The translations under genes were made by a program, and so were the position numbers. 64,000 nt of DNA from positions 2,604,001 to 2,668,000 of the forward strand of contig NC_014734.1 of NCBI RefSeq assembly GCF_000183135.1. The letters are read 5' to 3'. The first letter of the stretch is position 1; each line of letters begins with the position of its first letter. This document shows, piece after piece, positions 25,755 through 33,428 of the stretch. The DNA comes from Paludibacter propionicigenes WB4. GTDB taxonomy: Bacteria; Bacteroidota; Bacteroidia; Bacteroidales; Paludibacteraceae. The notes under the pieces were generated by a model. That model was not told the origin of the DNA, made no database searches, and saw only the letters and a list, made by a program, of their open reading frames with translations.

Positions 25755-26906
25755 TCAGGCAAACATTTCAACATCCTCTTTGCTGATAGTAGCTCCACCA
25801 AGGATGATCAGACGTTCTACAACATTGCGAAGTTCGCGTATGTTGCCTGTCCATGAGCGAGATTTAAGTGTTTCGATTCCCGCTTCTTCGAAAGTTTTGG
25901 GTTGAATGCCCTGTTCGCTGCAGATTAATTCGCAGAAATGACTAACCAGCAATGGTATATCTTCTTTCCGCTCATCCAGACTTGGAACGTGAATGGGAAT
26001 AACATTCAAGCGGTGAAACAGGTCTTCGCGGAAATTTCCGCTTTCTATTTCTTTTTTGAGGTTTTTGTTTGTTGCGGCCAATACGCGCACATTTACTTTG
26101 ATGCTTTTGTCGCTACCCACCCGTGTAAGTTCGTTCTCTTGTAGTACCCGGAGCACTTTTGTCTGTGCCGACAGGCTCATGTCGCCAATCTCATCCAGAA
26201 AAATTGTTCCTCCGTCAGCCTGTTCAAATTTTCCGATACGTTGTTTGATAGCCGAAGTAAATGCTCCTTTTTCGTGCCCGAAAAGCTCACTTTCAATAAG
26301 TTCCGATGGAATGGCTGCACAGTTTACTTCCACATAGGGTGCTTCTGTACGGTTGCTTTGTTCAAAAAGAAGTCGCGCCACCACTTCTTTACCTGTACCA
26401 TTATCGCCGGTAATTAAAACCCGGGCATCAGTCGGTGCTACGCGTTCAATCATCAAACGTACTTTTTCTATTGCCGGAGATGTACCAATCATTTGATGTC
26501 GCTTGGCTACTTTCTTTTTCAGTGTTTTAGTTTCGGTAACCAGTGTATTGCGTTCCAAAGCGTTCCTGACAGTAATCAGTAAACGGTTTAAATCTATTGG
26601 TTTAACGATGAAATCAAATGCTCCTTTTTTGATGCATTCTACAGCGGTTTCAATGTTTCCATGACCGGAAATCATAACAATAGGGGCTTCAATACTTATC
26701 TCGTGTAAATGACCAAGAAGCTCGATACCATCCATTTCGGGCATTTTTATATCCGAAAAAATAAGGTCGAATACAGCATTTTGTGCTGCTTCAAGTCCTT
26801 GCTTACCGTTTTCGGCTAAAGTTACCTGATGTTTTTCGAATTCAAGTATATCTTTGAGCGTATTGCGTATGCTGCGTTCGTCGTCAATTACCAGTATTTT
26901 TGCCAT
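25755..26906 (-). CDS. Sigma-54-dependent response regulator (NtrC family) without HTH domain
   Basis: A 383-residue protein. Receiver domain at 1-~118 with the phospho-acceptor Asp52 (FSDIKMPEMDG); sigma-54 interaction AAA+ domain at ~140-375 with Walker A TGDNGTGKE, the GAFTSA loop (usual GAFTGA, here Ser replaces Gly), Walker B GGTIFLDEIGD and the arginine-finger-like region RVLAATNKNL/FREDLFHRLNVIP. The protein ends soon after NIRELRNVVERLIILGG, so the C-terminal Fis-type helix-turn-helix normally found about 50 residues further is absent. It may act from solution on sigma-54 holoenzyme or with another DNA-binding partner. It lies six bases after purD on the same strand and is likely co-transcribed. 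No kinase is adjacent. Confidence 0.92.
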   Translation of the reverse strand: MAKILVIDDERSIRNTLKDILEFEKHQVTLAENGKQGLEAAQNAVFDLIFSDIKMPEMDGIELLGHLHEISIEAPIVMISGHGNIETAVECIKKGAFDFIVKPIDLNRLLITVRNALERNTLVTETKTLKKKVAKRHQMIGTSPAIEKVRLMIERVAPTDARVLITGDNGTGKEVVARLLFEQSNRTEAPYVEVNCAAIPSELIESELFGHEKGAFTSAIKQRIGKFEQADGGTIFLDEIGDMSLSAQTKVLRVLQENELTRVGSDKSIKVNVRVLAATNKNLKKEIESGNFREDLFHRLNVIPIHVPSLDERKEDIPLLVSHFCELICSEQGIQPKTFEEAGIETLKSRSWTGNIRELRNVVERLIILGGATISKEDVEMFA

Positions 26907-26912
26907 ATTGTT

Positions 26913-28181
26913 TTATAAATCAAATCCGATGTCGCTTCTAAAGTATTTTCCTTTGTATTGAATCTTCTGAGCATTTGAAAACGAAACTGCCAATGCCTCA
27001 GCTTTGCTTGAACCATACGAGCTTATGGCCATGACTCTACCGCCATTTGTCACTAATTTACCGTTTTTCAGAGCAGTTCCTGCTTGGAAAACAATACTTT
27101 CACTTACCTCCGTCAAACCGATGATTTCATCTCCTTTATCATACTCTTCGGGATATCCTCCTGCTACCAGCATGACGGTAACTGCACTTCGTTCATCTAT
27201 TTCTATTGTCTTTTCATTCAGATTTCCATTGGCCACCCCTTCCAGTAGATCCACAAAGTCGCTTTTAATCCGCAACATTACCACTTCGGTTTCTGGATCG
27301 CCCATACGAGCATTGTATTCAATGGTGTACGGTTCACCGTTTACTTTAATCAATCCAAAGAAAATAAATCCCTTGTAAACTATGCCTTCGCTGTTAAGTC
27401 CATCGACTGTTGGTTTTATAATGCGTTCTTCAACTTTACGCATGAAATCTTTGTCGGCAAACGGAACGGGCGAAACGGCACCCATACCGCCTGTGTTTAA
27501 ACCTTTGTCTCCTTCACCAATTCGTTTATAGTCTTTCGCCTCCGGAAGAATCTTATAATTTTTACCATCTGTGATTACGAATACCGAACATTCAATGCCA
27601 GATAGGAACTCTTCGATAACAACCGTTTTACTTGCGGCGCCGAATTTTCCATCGAGCATAGATTTCAATTCCGAAATTGTTTCGTCCAAATCATTCAAAA
27701 TCAGTACTCCCTTACCGGCAGCCAAACCATCGGCTTTCAAAACATAAGGAGCTTCATGATTTTTGAGAAATTCAATACCTTCTGCAATGTTTTCGCAGGT
27801 CACACTCAGGTAGCCCGCAGTAGGGATATTGTGGCGGAACATAAACTGTTTCGAGAAATCTTTACTGCCCTCTAATTGAGCGCCAATTTTATCGGGTCCG
27901 ATAACAGGTATATCCTTCAACTCCTTATCAGCAGCAAAAAAATCAACAACACCTTTCACTAAGGGATCTTCAGGCCCTACAACCACAATATTGATGTTAT
28001 TTTCCAATACAGCGGTTTTAATAGCCGGAAAATTATCTGCCGCAATGGGAAGATTTGTTCCAACGTTGGCTGTTCCCGGATTGCCCGGAGCAATGAAAAG
28101 TGTCGTGAGTTTAGGACTTTGAGCTATTTTCCAAGCCATTGCGTGTTCGCGTCCGCCTGAACCGAGGAGAAGAATGTTCAT
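26913..28181 (-). CDS. purD: Phosphoribosylamine--glycine ligase
   Basis: A 422-residue ATP-grasp enzyme starting [18 protein letters not shown]. Conserved parts: [16 protein letters not shown], the ATP-grasp loop [29 protein letters not shown], and [14 protein letters not shown] with the metal ligands. It makes GAR from phosphoribosylamine and glycine in purine synthesis. The frame is open to 28211, but the consensus promoter at 28209-28239 and the family N-terminus place the start at 28181. The sigma-54 activator follows after six bases. Confidence 0.96.
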   Translation of the reverse strand: MNILLLGSGGREHAMAWKIAQSPKLTTLFIAPGNPGTANVGTNLPIAADNFPAIKTAVLENNINIVVVGPEDPLVKGVVDFFAADKELKDIPVIGPDKIGAQLEGSKDFSKQFMFRHNIPTAGYLSVTCENIAEGIEFLKNHEAPYVLKADGLAAGKGVLILNDLDETISELKSMLDGKFGAASKTVVIEEFLSGIECSVFVITDGKNYKILPEAKDYKRIGEGDKGLNTGGMGAVSPVPFADKDFMRKVEERIIKPTVDGLNSEGIVYKGFIFFGLIKVNGEPYTIEYNARMGDPETEVVMLRIKSDFVDLLEGVANGNLNEKTIEIDERSAVTVMLVAGGYPEEYDKGDEIIGLTEVSESIVFQAGTALKNGKLVTNGGRVMAISSYGSSKAEALAVSFSNAQKIQYKGKYFRSDIGFDL

Positions 28182-28208
28182 ATGTGATAATTGAATGAAT
28201 TTGAGTTG

Positions 28209-28239
28209 CAAAAGTAGCTTTTTTGTTTGAAAGAGGCAA
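28209..28239 (-). promoter_or_regulatory. purD promoter, full consensus
   Basis: On the minus strand TTG at 28237-28239, exactly 20 bases, then TACTTTTG at 28209-28216: a complete Bacteroidetes vegetative promoter 28 bases upstream of the purD ATG. It overlaps the extended purD frame, supporting the start at 28181. Confidence 0.85.
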
Positions 28240-28334
28240 GAGATATTGCTTTGTCGGGCGGGAGTGAGGGGATGTTGAAGTCTGTAGGAAAGTTTTGTCA
28301 GAATTCCATCTGGTTAGCCTGAAGTGTATTCTAT

Positions 28335-28412
28335 AAAAAGACGAAAGGTAGCTTGCCTCACGGCACTCTACCAATCTTTCGTTAACCTTAAATCTAATAC
28401 TATGAAAAAATC
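28335..28412 (-). ncRNA. Putative small RNA or leader, repeat copy 1
   Basis: The first of three similar units on the minus strand. A consensus promoter (TTG at 28447-28449, 20 bases, TATATTTG at 28419-28426) is followed by a conserved stretch (ATTTTTTCATAG, then GATTTAAGGTTAAC) and a hairpin at 28347-28372 with outer stem GGTAG/CTACC and inner stem TGCC/GGCA, then a T-rich tail. Expected transcript about 78 bases. No conserved protein is encoded in any frame. It could be an independent RNA or the leader of purD, 150 bases further on. It matches no family I can name with certainty. Confidence 0.6.
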
Positions 28413-28418
28413 ATGATG

Positions 28419-28449
28419 CAAATATATATCGCGTTTTAATGTTTTCCAA
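28419..28449 (-). promoter_or_regulatory. Promoter of repeat copy 1
   Basis: TTG, 20 bases, TATATTTG on the minus strand; complete Bacteroidetes consensus. Confidence 0.8.
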
Positions 28450-28633
28450 ATGAAATGCGTTAAATAGTTGTTCTTGTAGCTTGAATTTATACTTAATTAA
28501 TAAAAACACACACGATTCGACTTGAAAAGAAAGATATTTTTGTATAAAACATAAAGATAATGGTAGGAGGAGGGACTACTAAAAATGTTACATTTGGTTT
28601 ACATTAATTCCGAATGAAAATTACAAACCCCTA

Positions 28634-28711
28634 TAAAAGACGAAAGGTAGCTTGCCTCACGGCATTCTACCAATCTTTTGTTAACCTTAAATCTAATACT
28701 ATGAAAAAATC
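28634..28711 (-). ncRNA. Putative small RNA, repeat copy 2
   Basis: Nearly identical to copy 1 over about 90 bases, including the hairpin at 28646-28671 (GGTAG/CTACC outer, TGCC/GGCA inner stem) and the T-rich end. Promoter at 28718-28748. The stretch upstream of its promoter (to about 28795) is also shared with copy 3. Confidence 0.62.
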
Positions 28712-28717
28712 ACGATG

Positions 28718-28748
28718 CAAAATTATGTGTTTTTTCAATACGATGCAA
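28718..28748 (-). promoter_or_regulatory. Promoter of repeat copy 2
   Basis: TTG at 28746-28748, 20 bases, TAATTTTG at 28718-28725 on the minus strand; complete consensus. Confidence 0.82.
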
Positions 28749-28777
28749 GAAATTTCCAAGAAAAATGTTTTAAAAGC

Positions 28778-28791
28778 ATGTTTTATAACAT
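28778..28791. promoter_or_regulatory. Palindrome ATGTT-N4-AACAT upstream of copy 2 promoter
   Basis: ATGTT, TTAT, AACAT, 29 bases upstream of the -33 element of copy 2. The same site lies 30 bases upstream of the copy 3 promoter. Confidence 0.4.
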
Positions 28792-28832
28792 ATAATAACT
28801 TCATGTAAATTGTTTTTGGAAATATTCTAAAG

Positions 28833-28871
28833 AAAAAAGCCGCTAAGATTAAAATCTTCAGCGGCTTTTTT
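28833..28871. terminator. Bidirectional terminator between repeat copies 2 and 3
   Basis: A 12-bp stem (28833-28844 with 28860-28871) enclosing a second 5-bp stem, with A run on one side and T run on the other. It would stop any read-through from copy 3 before copy 2. Confidence 0.9.
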
Positions 28872-28925
28872 GGGTATATATTGATTTTATGAACAAATCC
28901 TTTATTATTCAAAAACATGTCTCTA

Positions 28926-28997
28926 TAAAACGCGAAAGGTAGTAACGCCTTACTACCAATCTTTGTTAACCTTAAATCTAATACTATGAAAAAATCA
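28926..28997 (-). ncRNA. Putative small RNA, repeat copy 3
   Basis: Shares the conserved stretch with copies 1 and 2, but the hairpin differs: GGTAGTAA at 28938-28945 pairs with TTACTACC at 28950-28957 around CGCC. So the outer five pairs are kept while the inner stem is replaced by another paired stem, which suggests selection on RNA structure. T-rich tail follows, then the terminator at 28833-28871. Expected length about 72 bases. Confidence 0.65.
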
Positions 28998-29002
28998 CGA
29001 TG

Positions 29003-29033
29003 CAAAATTACGGGTTTTTCCAATACAAAACAA
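29003..29033 (-). promoter_or_regulatory. Promoter of repeat copy 3
   Basis: TTG at 29031-29033, 20 bases, TAATTTTG at 29003-29010 on the minus strand; complete consensus. Confidence 0.82.
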
Positions 29034-29063
29034 TAGTTTTCCATGAAAAAATGCTCTATAAGC

Positions 29064-29077
29064 ATGTTTTATAACAT
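29064..29077. promoter_or_regulatory. Palindrome ATGTT-N4-AACAT upstream of copy 3 promoter
   Basis: Identical in sequence to the 28778 site (ATGTT, TTAT, AACAT), 30 bases upstream of the -33 element. It abuts a plus-strand -7 box TATATTTG at 29077-29084. Confidence 0.4.
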
Positions 29078-29214
29078 ATATTTGCTATTTTGCCCCTATA
29101 TTTAAGAGAATTGAAGCCTTTTTAAGGGTATTATTTACACTAAATACGTCTCGCGGTATTTTTCCGTTTTTATAACTAACTCTCAACTTATCACACAGTG
29201 CCTATTCATATCTT

Positions 29215-29239
29215 AAAATCTTTATGATCTAAGGATTTT
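29215..29239 (+). other. Hairpin in the kinase leader
   Basis: AAAATCTTTA at 29215-29224 pairs with TAAGGATTTT at 29230-29239 (one G-T pair). It lies between the plus-strand -7 box at 29077 and the kinase start and could act in a long leader. No known riboswitch is recognised. Confidence 0.35.
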
Positions 29240-29428
29240 CTTTGAGCCGGATTATGCTTCTTTTTATAAAGATGTCGACTTATAACTGTTACATAAAAAC
29301 AGCGCATGTAATAATTTGCGCCTCAGTCAAATAGAATAATTGCTACAAAAATAGCCTGAAATATCTGCTTCTAAACATATAACCTTAAATATATCTGTCT
29401 TTCTATTAAATTAATATGTAATTATTAT

Positions 29429-29436
29429 TATATTTG
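29429..29436 (+). promoter_or_regulatory. Candidate -7 box of the seven-PAS kinase gene
   Basis: TATATTTG matches TAnnTTTG, 112 bases upstream of the ATG. No TTG at -33. A CTAC-TACA-GTAG inverted repeat lies just downstream at 29440-29451. Confidence 0.5.
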
Positions 29437-29547
29437 CCACTACTACAGTAGCATAAAAATGTAAATCAAAATTTGTTTTGACATTTTATTTGCAGTTTAC
29501 ACTGTATTCAGCATAGCTAAAAACCGGATGGACTAATCTCCTGTGAC

Positions 29548-32500
29548 ATGAAAAAACAGATGCATGCAAACTCAATTACTATTGCAGAAGCAAACCATGA
29601 CTTATTAGTCAATGGAATTCTTAATAGTATCACCAATGCTTTTTTCTCGGTTGACTTTGAATACCGTTACACCGGTTATAATGAGTTACATGTCAGGCGC
29701 ATGAAGGAGCTATACAATGTTGATGTAAAGTTAGGAGATAAATTATCCGATTATCAAACCCTACAGATTGATTGGCTTAAAGCAAAATCATTTATTGACA
29801 AGGCTTTAGCTGGTGAAACATTTACGGAGTATGTTTATTTAGGATATTCGGGATCAAAGCAGCTTTATTCTGAAGTTTCGCACAGTCCGATTCTGAACCG
29901 TAAGAATGAAGTGATTGGAGTGTCGATATTTTCCAAAGATGTAACTGAACGAAAAGCAATAGAAGATGCATTAAAGGCAAGCGAGCTGAAATACAGAGGC
30001 TTGGTGGATAACTCTCCGAATGCTATTGCAATTTACTGTGACGAAAAGGTTGTATTTGTAAACAATGCATGTTTCAAATTAATAGGAGCTACAACCAGAA
30101 ATGAGCTGATTGATAAACAGGTACTTGATTTTATACATCCTGAATTTAAAGAACTGGCCGCAAGCCGCATGAAAGAGGCATCCATAAACCATAAGGTTTT
30201 ACCTTTGATAAATGAGAGGCTTATAAAACTGGATGGCTCTTATGTAGATGTAGGAGTAAAATCGATACCCATTGAATTTGATGGTAAACATGCTGTACAA
30301 TTAATAATTCATGATCTTACGGAGCTAAGACAAGCTGAAGAAAAAATCAGGGAAACGGAGATTCTGTTTTCACAGGCATTTAATGCAAGTCCTGCGGCAA
30401 TGAGCATTGCTAACCAAAAAAATGGATCTTACATTGCTGTAAATGAAAGTTTCCTTCTTATTGCGGAATTACATAGAGAGGATGTAATCGGGAAAACCCC
30501 CGAAGAACTTAATTTAATTGACAAAGATACCAGACAAAAGTTGAAAGCTCAGTTGATAGAGAATGGTATATTAACCGATGTTGAGGTTCAGGCGAAATCG
30601 GCATCAGGGAAGCCACTGGTACTAATGTTTTCTGTACAAATTACAGAACTAGCCGGAGAACGTTGCATCTTATCAACTATGCAAGATATTACTGAGCGAA
30701 AGAAGATAGAACAGGCTTTGCGTGAGAGTGAAGAAAAATTTAAAAAGGCATTTATGACAAGTCCGGACTGTTTGAATATCAACAGGCTGGATAATGGAAC
30801 ATACGTTTTGGCTAATGAAGGATTTACAAAGATTTTAGGATATACAGAAAATGAAATCATAGGTAGGACTTCTTTAGAAATGAATATTTGGCTCAATCCA
30901 GCAGAGAGGGACAATTGGATTAAAATATTATTTGAAGATAGGAAAGTGGATAACTTTGTGACTCAATTTAGGACTAAGACCGGGGAATTAATTTATGCGC
31001 TGGTATCAGCTGCTATCATTGAGTTGGACGGAATTCCTCATGTACTTAGCCTTACACGAGATATTACGAAACAAAAACTTGTAGAAAATAGTCTTCGTTC
31101 CAGTGAAGAAAAGTATCGCTCATTGTTCGAAAATAATACTTCAGTCATGTTGTTGATAAATCCAGAAACAGCAGAAATTGTAGATGCAAATCCTACGGCC
31201 TGTGAGTTTTACGGCTGGACTTATGATGAGATCTGTACGAAAAAGATAACCGATATAAATATACTTCCTTCCGATGAAATTTTTAATGTAATGAAAGATG
31301 CGAAGTTGAAAGGACGGAAACATTTTCACTTTGTTCATCGAAAAGCTAATGGGGAACTACGTGATATAGAAGCTTTTTCTACACCAATAAAGGATGGAGA
31401 TAAAAATTTTCTGTTTACGATAATACATGATATTACCAGTCGGGTCAGAGCGCAAAAGGCTCTGAATGAAAGCGAAGAGAAATTTAAGAAGGCATTTACA
31501 ACAAGTCCGGATTCAGTAAGTATTAATCGATTGGAAGATGGTGTTTATGTTTCAGTAAATGATGGATTTACGCGCATCATGGGATATGATAGAGATGAAA
31601 TACTGGGACAATCATCTATCGATAAGAATGTATGGGTGGATGCTAATGACCGTAAAAAAATGGTCAATGAAGTAAAAGAAAAGGGGTTTATTGAAAATCT
31701 TGTAGCGCAGTTCAGAACAAAAAGCGGTAAACTTGTGTACGGTATGATGTCTGCTTCTATTATAGAATTAGATGGAGTTAAACATGTTCTAAACATCACA
31801 CGAGATATTGATAAACTAAAGCAAGCCGAAAAGGCCCTGCAAGAAAGCGAAGAAAAACTCAGTACGCTTTTTAGCTCTATGACAGAAATGGTGGCTATGC
31901 ACGAACTTGTATTTGATGAGGATGGAAATGTAATTAATTACCAGATAACAGATTGTAATAATGCTTACTGCCAAATTTTTGGAATAAAAAAAGAAGATGT
32001 AATCGGAAAACTGGCAACGGAGTTTTATCATTGCGAATCGGCACCATATCTGGAACTATACAGTAAGGTTGGAATCACGGGCGAGTCGTATGAATTCAAT
32101 ACTTTCTATGCTCCTGCAGGGAGGCATTTCTTAATCTCAGCGGTCTCAACAAAGAAAAACTGTTTTTCTACCATTGCATCAGACATAACTGATATTCAAA
32201 GAATTCAGGAGCTGATTACCGATAAGAATAAGGAGCTTGAAAACTACCTTTATGTGGCTTCGCACGATTTAAGATCTCCATTGATAAATATACAAGGATT
32301 TAGCCAGCGATTACAAAAGCAATCTGAAGATATAAAAGCCATACTGGCGGACTCAAAATCAGAATCGGAAAAGAAGGCCGAAATCGATAAAATAACAAAT
32401 GAAGGAATGCCCAAAACAGTGGACTTTATATTGTCTAATGTTTCTAAAATGGATACGCTCATTAAGAGCCTGTTGCAGATATCGAGGAGTGGACGGCTAA

Positions 32501-32973
32501 TGCTGAATGTGAATAAAATAGATATGAATCAGCTAATTAATAAAATTATTGCTGCTCATAACTATCAAATCACAGAACTTTCGGCCCAAGTTATTATTCA
32601 GAACCTTGACTATTGCTATGGAGATGAAAATCAATTGAATCAGCTTTTTTCAAATATTATTGATAATGCTCTGAAATATCACGATCCGAACAGACTGTTG
32701 AAAATTGAAATATCGTCAGAGGTTCAATACAAAAAAGTTCGATATGCAATTTCTGATACCGGGATTGGAATAAGCTCTCACAGTTTTGAAAAAATCTGGG
32801 ATGTTTTTTACCGTGTTGATGCAAAGTCTTCTCAAGTGGGTGAAGGAATTGGATTGAGTATTGCTAAAAGAATTGCCAGTAAACACAATGGCAAGATTTG
32901 GGTAGAATCTGTTGAAGGAAAAGGTAGTACATTCTTTATAGAATTGCAAAAACAAGATTTCTTAGAACTTTAA
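29548..32973 (+). CDS. Cytoplasmic histidine kinase with seven PAS domains
   Basis: An 1141-residue sensor kinase with no membrane helix. Seven PAS-type domains follow one another with junctions of the ITERKKIEQALRESEEKF kind: about 10-142, 143-267, 268-391, 392-516, 517-639, 640-764 and 765-890. Then a HisKA domain with the phospho-acceptor His near 906 (YVASHDLRSPLINIQGF) and an HATPase domain (QLFSNIIDNALKYHDPNR, DTGIGI, GEGIGLSIAKRIASKHNG). PAS 4 and PAS 6 are close copies (FKKAFxTSPD, then the INRL motif). It probably senses redox, gas or small-molecule cues and signals to the lone receiver protein 17 bases downstream. First gene of the large signalling cluster. Confidence 0.93.
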   Translation: MKKQMHANSITIAEANHDLLVNGILNSITNAFFSVDFEYRYTGYNELHVRRMKELYNVDVKLGDKLSDYQTLQIDWLKAKSFIDKALAGETFTEYVYLGYSGSKQLYSEVSHSPILNRKNEVIGVSIFSKDVTERKAIEDALKASELKYRGLVDNSPNAIAIYCDEKVVFVNNACFKLIGATTRNELIDKQVLDFIHPEFKELAASRMKEASINHKVLPLINERLIKLDGSYVDVGVKSIPIEFDGKHAVQLIIHDLTELRQAEEKIRETEILFSQAFNASPAAMSIANQKNGSYIAVNESFLLIAELHREDVIGKTPEELNLIDKDTRQKLKAQLIENGILTDVEVQAKSASGKPLVLMFSVQITELAGERCILSTMQDITERKKIEQALRESEEKFKKAFMTSPDCLNINRLDNGTYVLANEGFTKILGYTENEIIGRTSLEMNIWLNPAERDNWIKILFEDRKVDNFVTQFRTKTGELIYALVSAAIIELDGIPHVLSLTRDITKQKLVENSLRSSEEKYRSLFENNTSVMLLINPETAEIVDANPTACEFYGWTYDEICTKKITDINILPSDEIFNVMKDAKLKGRKHFHFVHRKANGELRDIEAFSTPIKDGDKNFLFTIIHDITSRVRAQKALNESEEKFKKAFTTSPDSVSINRLEDGVYVSVNDGFTRIMGYDRDEILGQSSIDKNVWVDANDRKKMVNEVKEKGFIENLVAQFRTKSGKLVYGMMSASIIELDGVKHVLNITRDIDKLKQAEKALQESEEKLSTLFSSMTEMVAMHELVFDEDGNVINYQITDCNNAYCQIFGIKKEDVIGKLATEFYHCESAPYLELYSKVGITGESYEFNTFYAPAGRHFLISAVSTKKNCFSTIASDITDIQRIQELITDKNKELENYLYVASHDLRSPLINIQGFSQRLQKQSEDIKAILADSKSESEKKAEIDKITNEGMPKTVDFILSNVSKMDTLIKSLLQISRSGRLMLNVNKIDMNQLINKIIAAHNYQITELSAQVIIQNLDYCYGDENQLNQLFSNIIDNALKYHDPNRLLKIEISSEVQYKKVRYAISDTGIGISSHSFEKIWDVFYRVDAKSSQVGEGIGLSIAKRIASKHNGKIWVESVEGKGSTFFIELQKQDFLEL

Positions 32974-32990
32974 TTTAATACGCATTAATC

Positions 32991-33416
32991 ATGGAAGTTT
33001 ATAAAAAATTAATCATCCTCATTGCTGAAGATGATGATGGACATGCCGAATTAATTAATAACGGATTAATAGAATCGGGAGTTAAGAATGAAATTATTCG
33101 TTTTTCCAATGGCGAAGAGCTCTGGAGTTTTTTCTCTTCAAAAGATTCGAAAACTATTCAGGAAAATAATTATTTATTGCTGCTTGATATCAATATGCCA
33201 AAAATGGACGGTATTGAGGTATTGAAACTAATGAAATCGGATAATGATTTAAAGGAAATCCCAATTATGATGCTCACGACAACCGATGACCCAAGGGAGG
33301 TAGAGGCCTGTTATAAATTGGGTTGCAACATATACATTACTAAACCTATTGATTTCAATAAATTCACCGAAATGCTAACCAGGCTCGGTTTGTTTATACA
33401 GATTATAAAAATTTAA
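32991..33416 (+). CDS. Single-domain response regulator (CheY/Rcp-like)
   Basis: A 141-residue receiver domain with no output part. Acidic pocket ILIAEDDDGH, phospho-acceptor Asp66 (LLLLDINMPKMDGIEVL), conserved Thr in IMMLTTTDD and Lys in YITKPIDF. The long loop before the phospho-site and the TTTDDPREVEACYKLGCN run are typical of the Rcp1 group, which pairs with bacteriophytochrome-like or PAS kinases. It lies 17 bases after the seven-PAS kinase and 12 bases before the next gene, so it probably accepts phosphate from that kinase. Confidence 0.93.
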   Translation: MEVYKKLIILIAEDDDGHAELINNGLIESGVKNEIIRFSNGEELWSFFSSKDSKTIQENNYLLLLDINMPKMDGIEVLKLMKSDNDLKEIPIMMLTTTDDPREVEACYKLGCNIYITKPIDFNKFTEMLTRLGLFIQIIKI

Positions 33417-33428
33417 AACCAGCAGAAA

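Larger units (their letters stand above)
28182..29547. other. Intergenic region with three promoter-hairpin repeats
   Basis: 1366 bases between divergent purD and a histidine kinase gene. Contents: the purD promoter; three copies of a promoter plus hairpin unit on the minus strand; a bidirectional terminator at 28833-28871; a plus-strand -7 box at 29077-29084; a hairpin at 29215-29239; and the kinase -7 box at 29429-29436. The open frames here (for example 28667-29065 minus) are made by the repeats and show no codon-like conservation. Confidence 0.7.

Noticed and set aside
28701-28808. Small plus-strand peptide beginning MKKSRCK in the repeats
   Set aside because: The three copies give different lengths and reading ends (copy 1 stops after four codons), so it is not conserved; the minus strand carries the promoter signals.
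28667-29065. A 132-residue minus-strand open frame containing a repeated run HRDFFIVLDLRLTK
   Set aside because: The repeat in the protein is only the repeated DNA of the small RNA units; copy 1 does not keep the frame, and the frame covers two promoters and a terminator.
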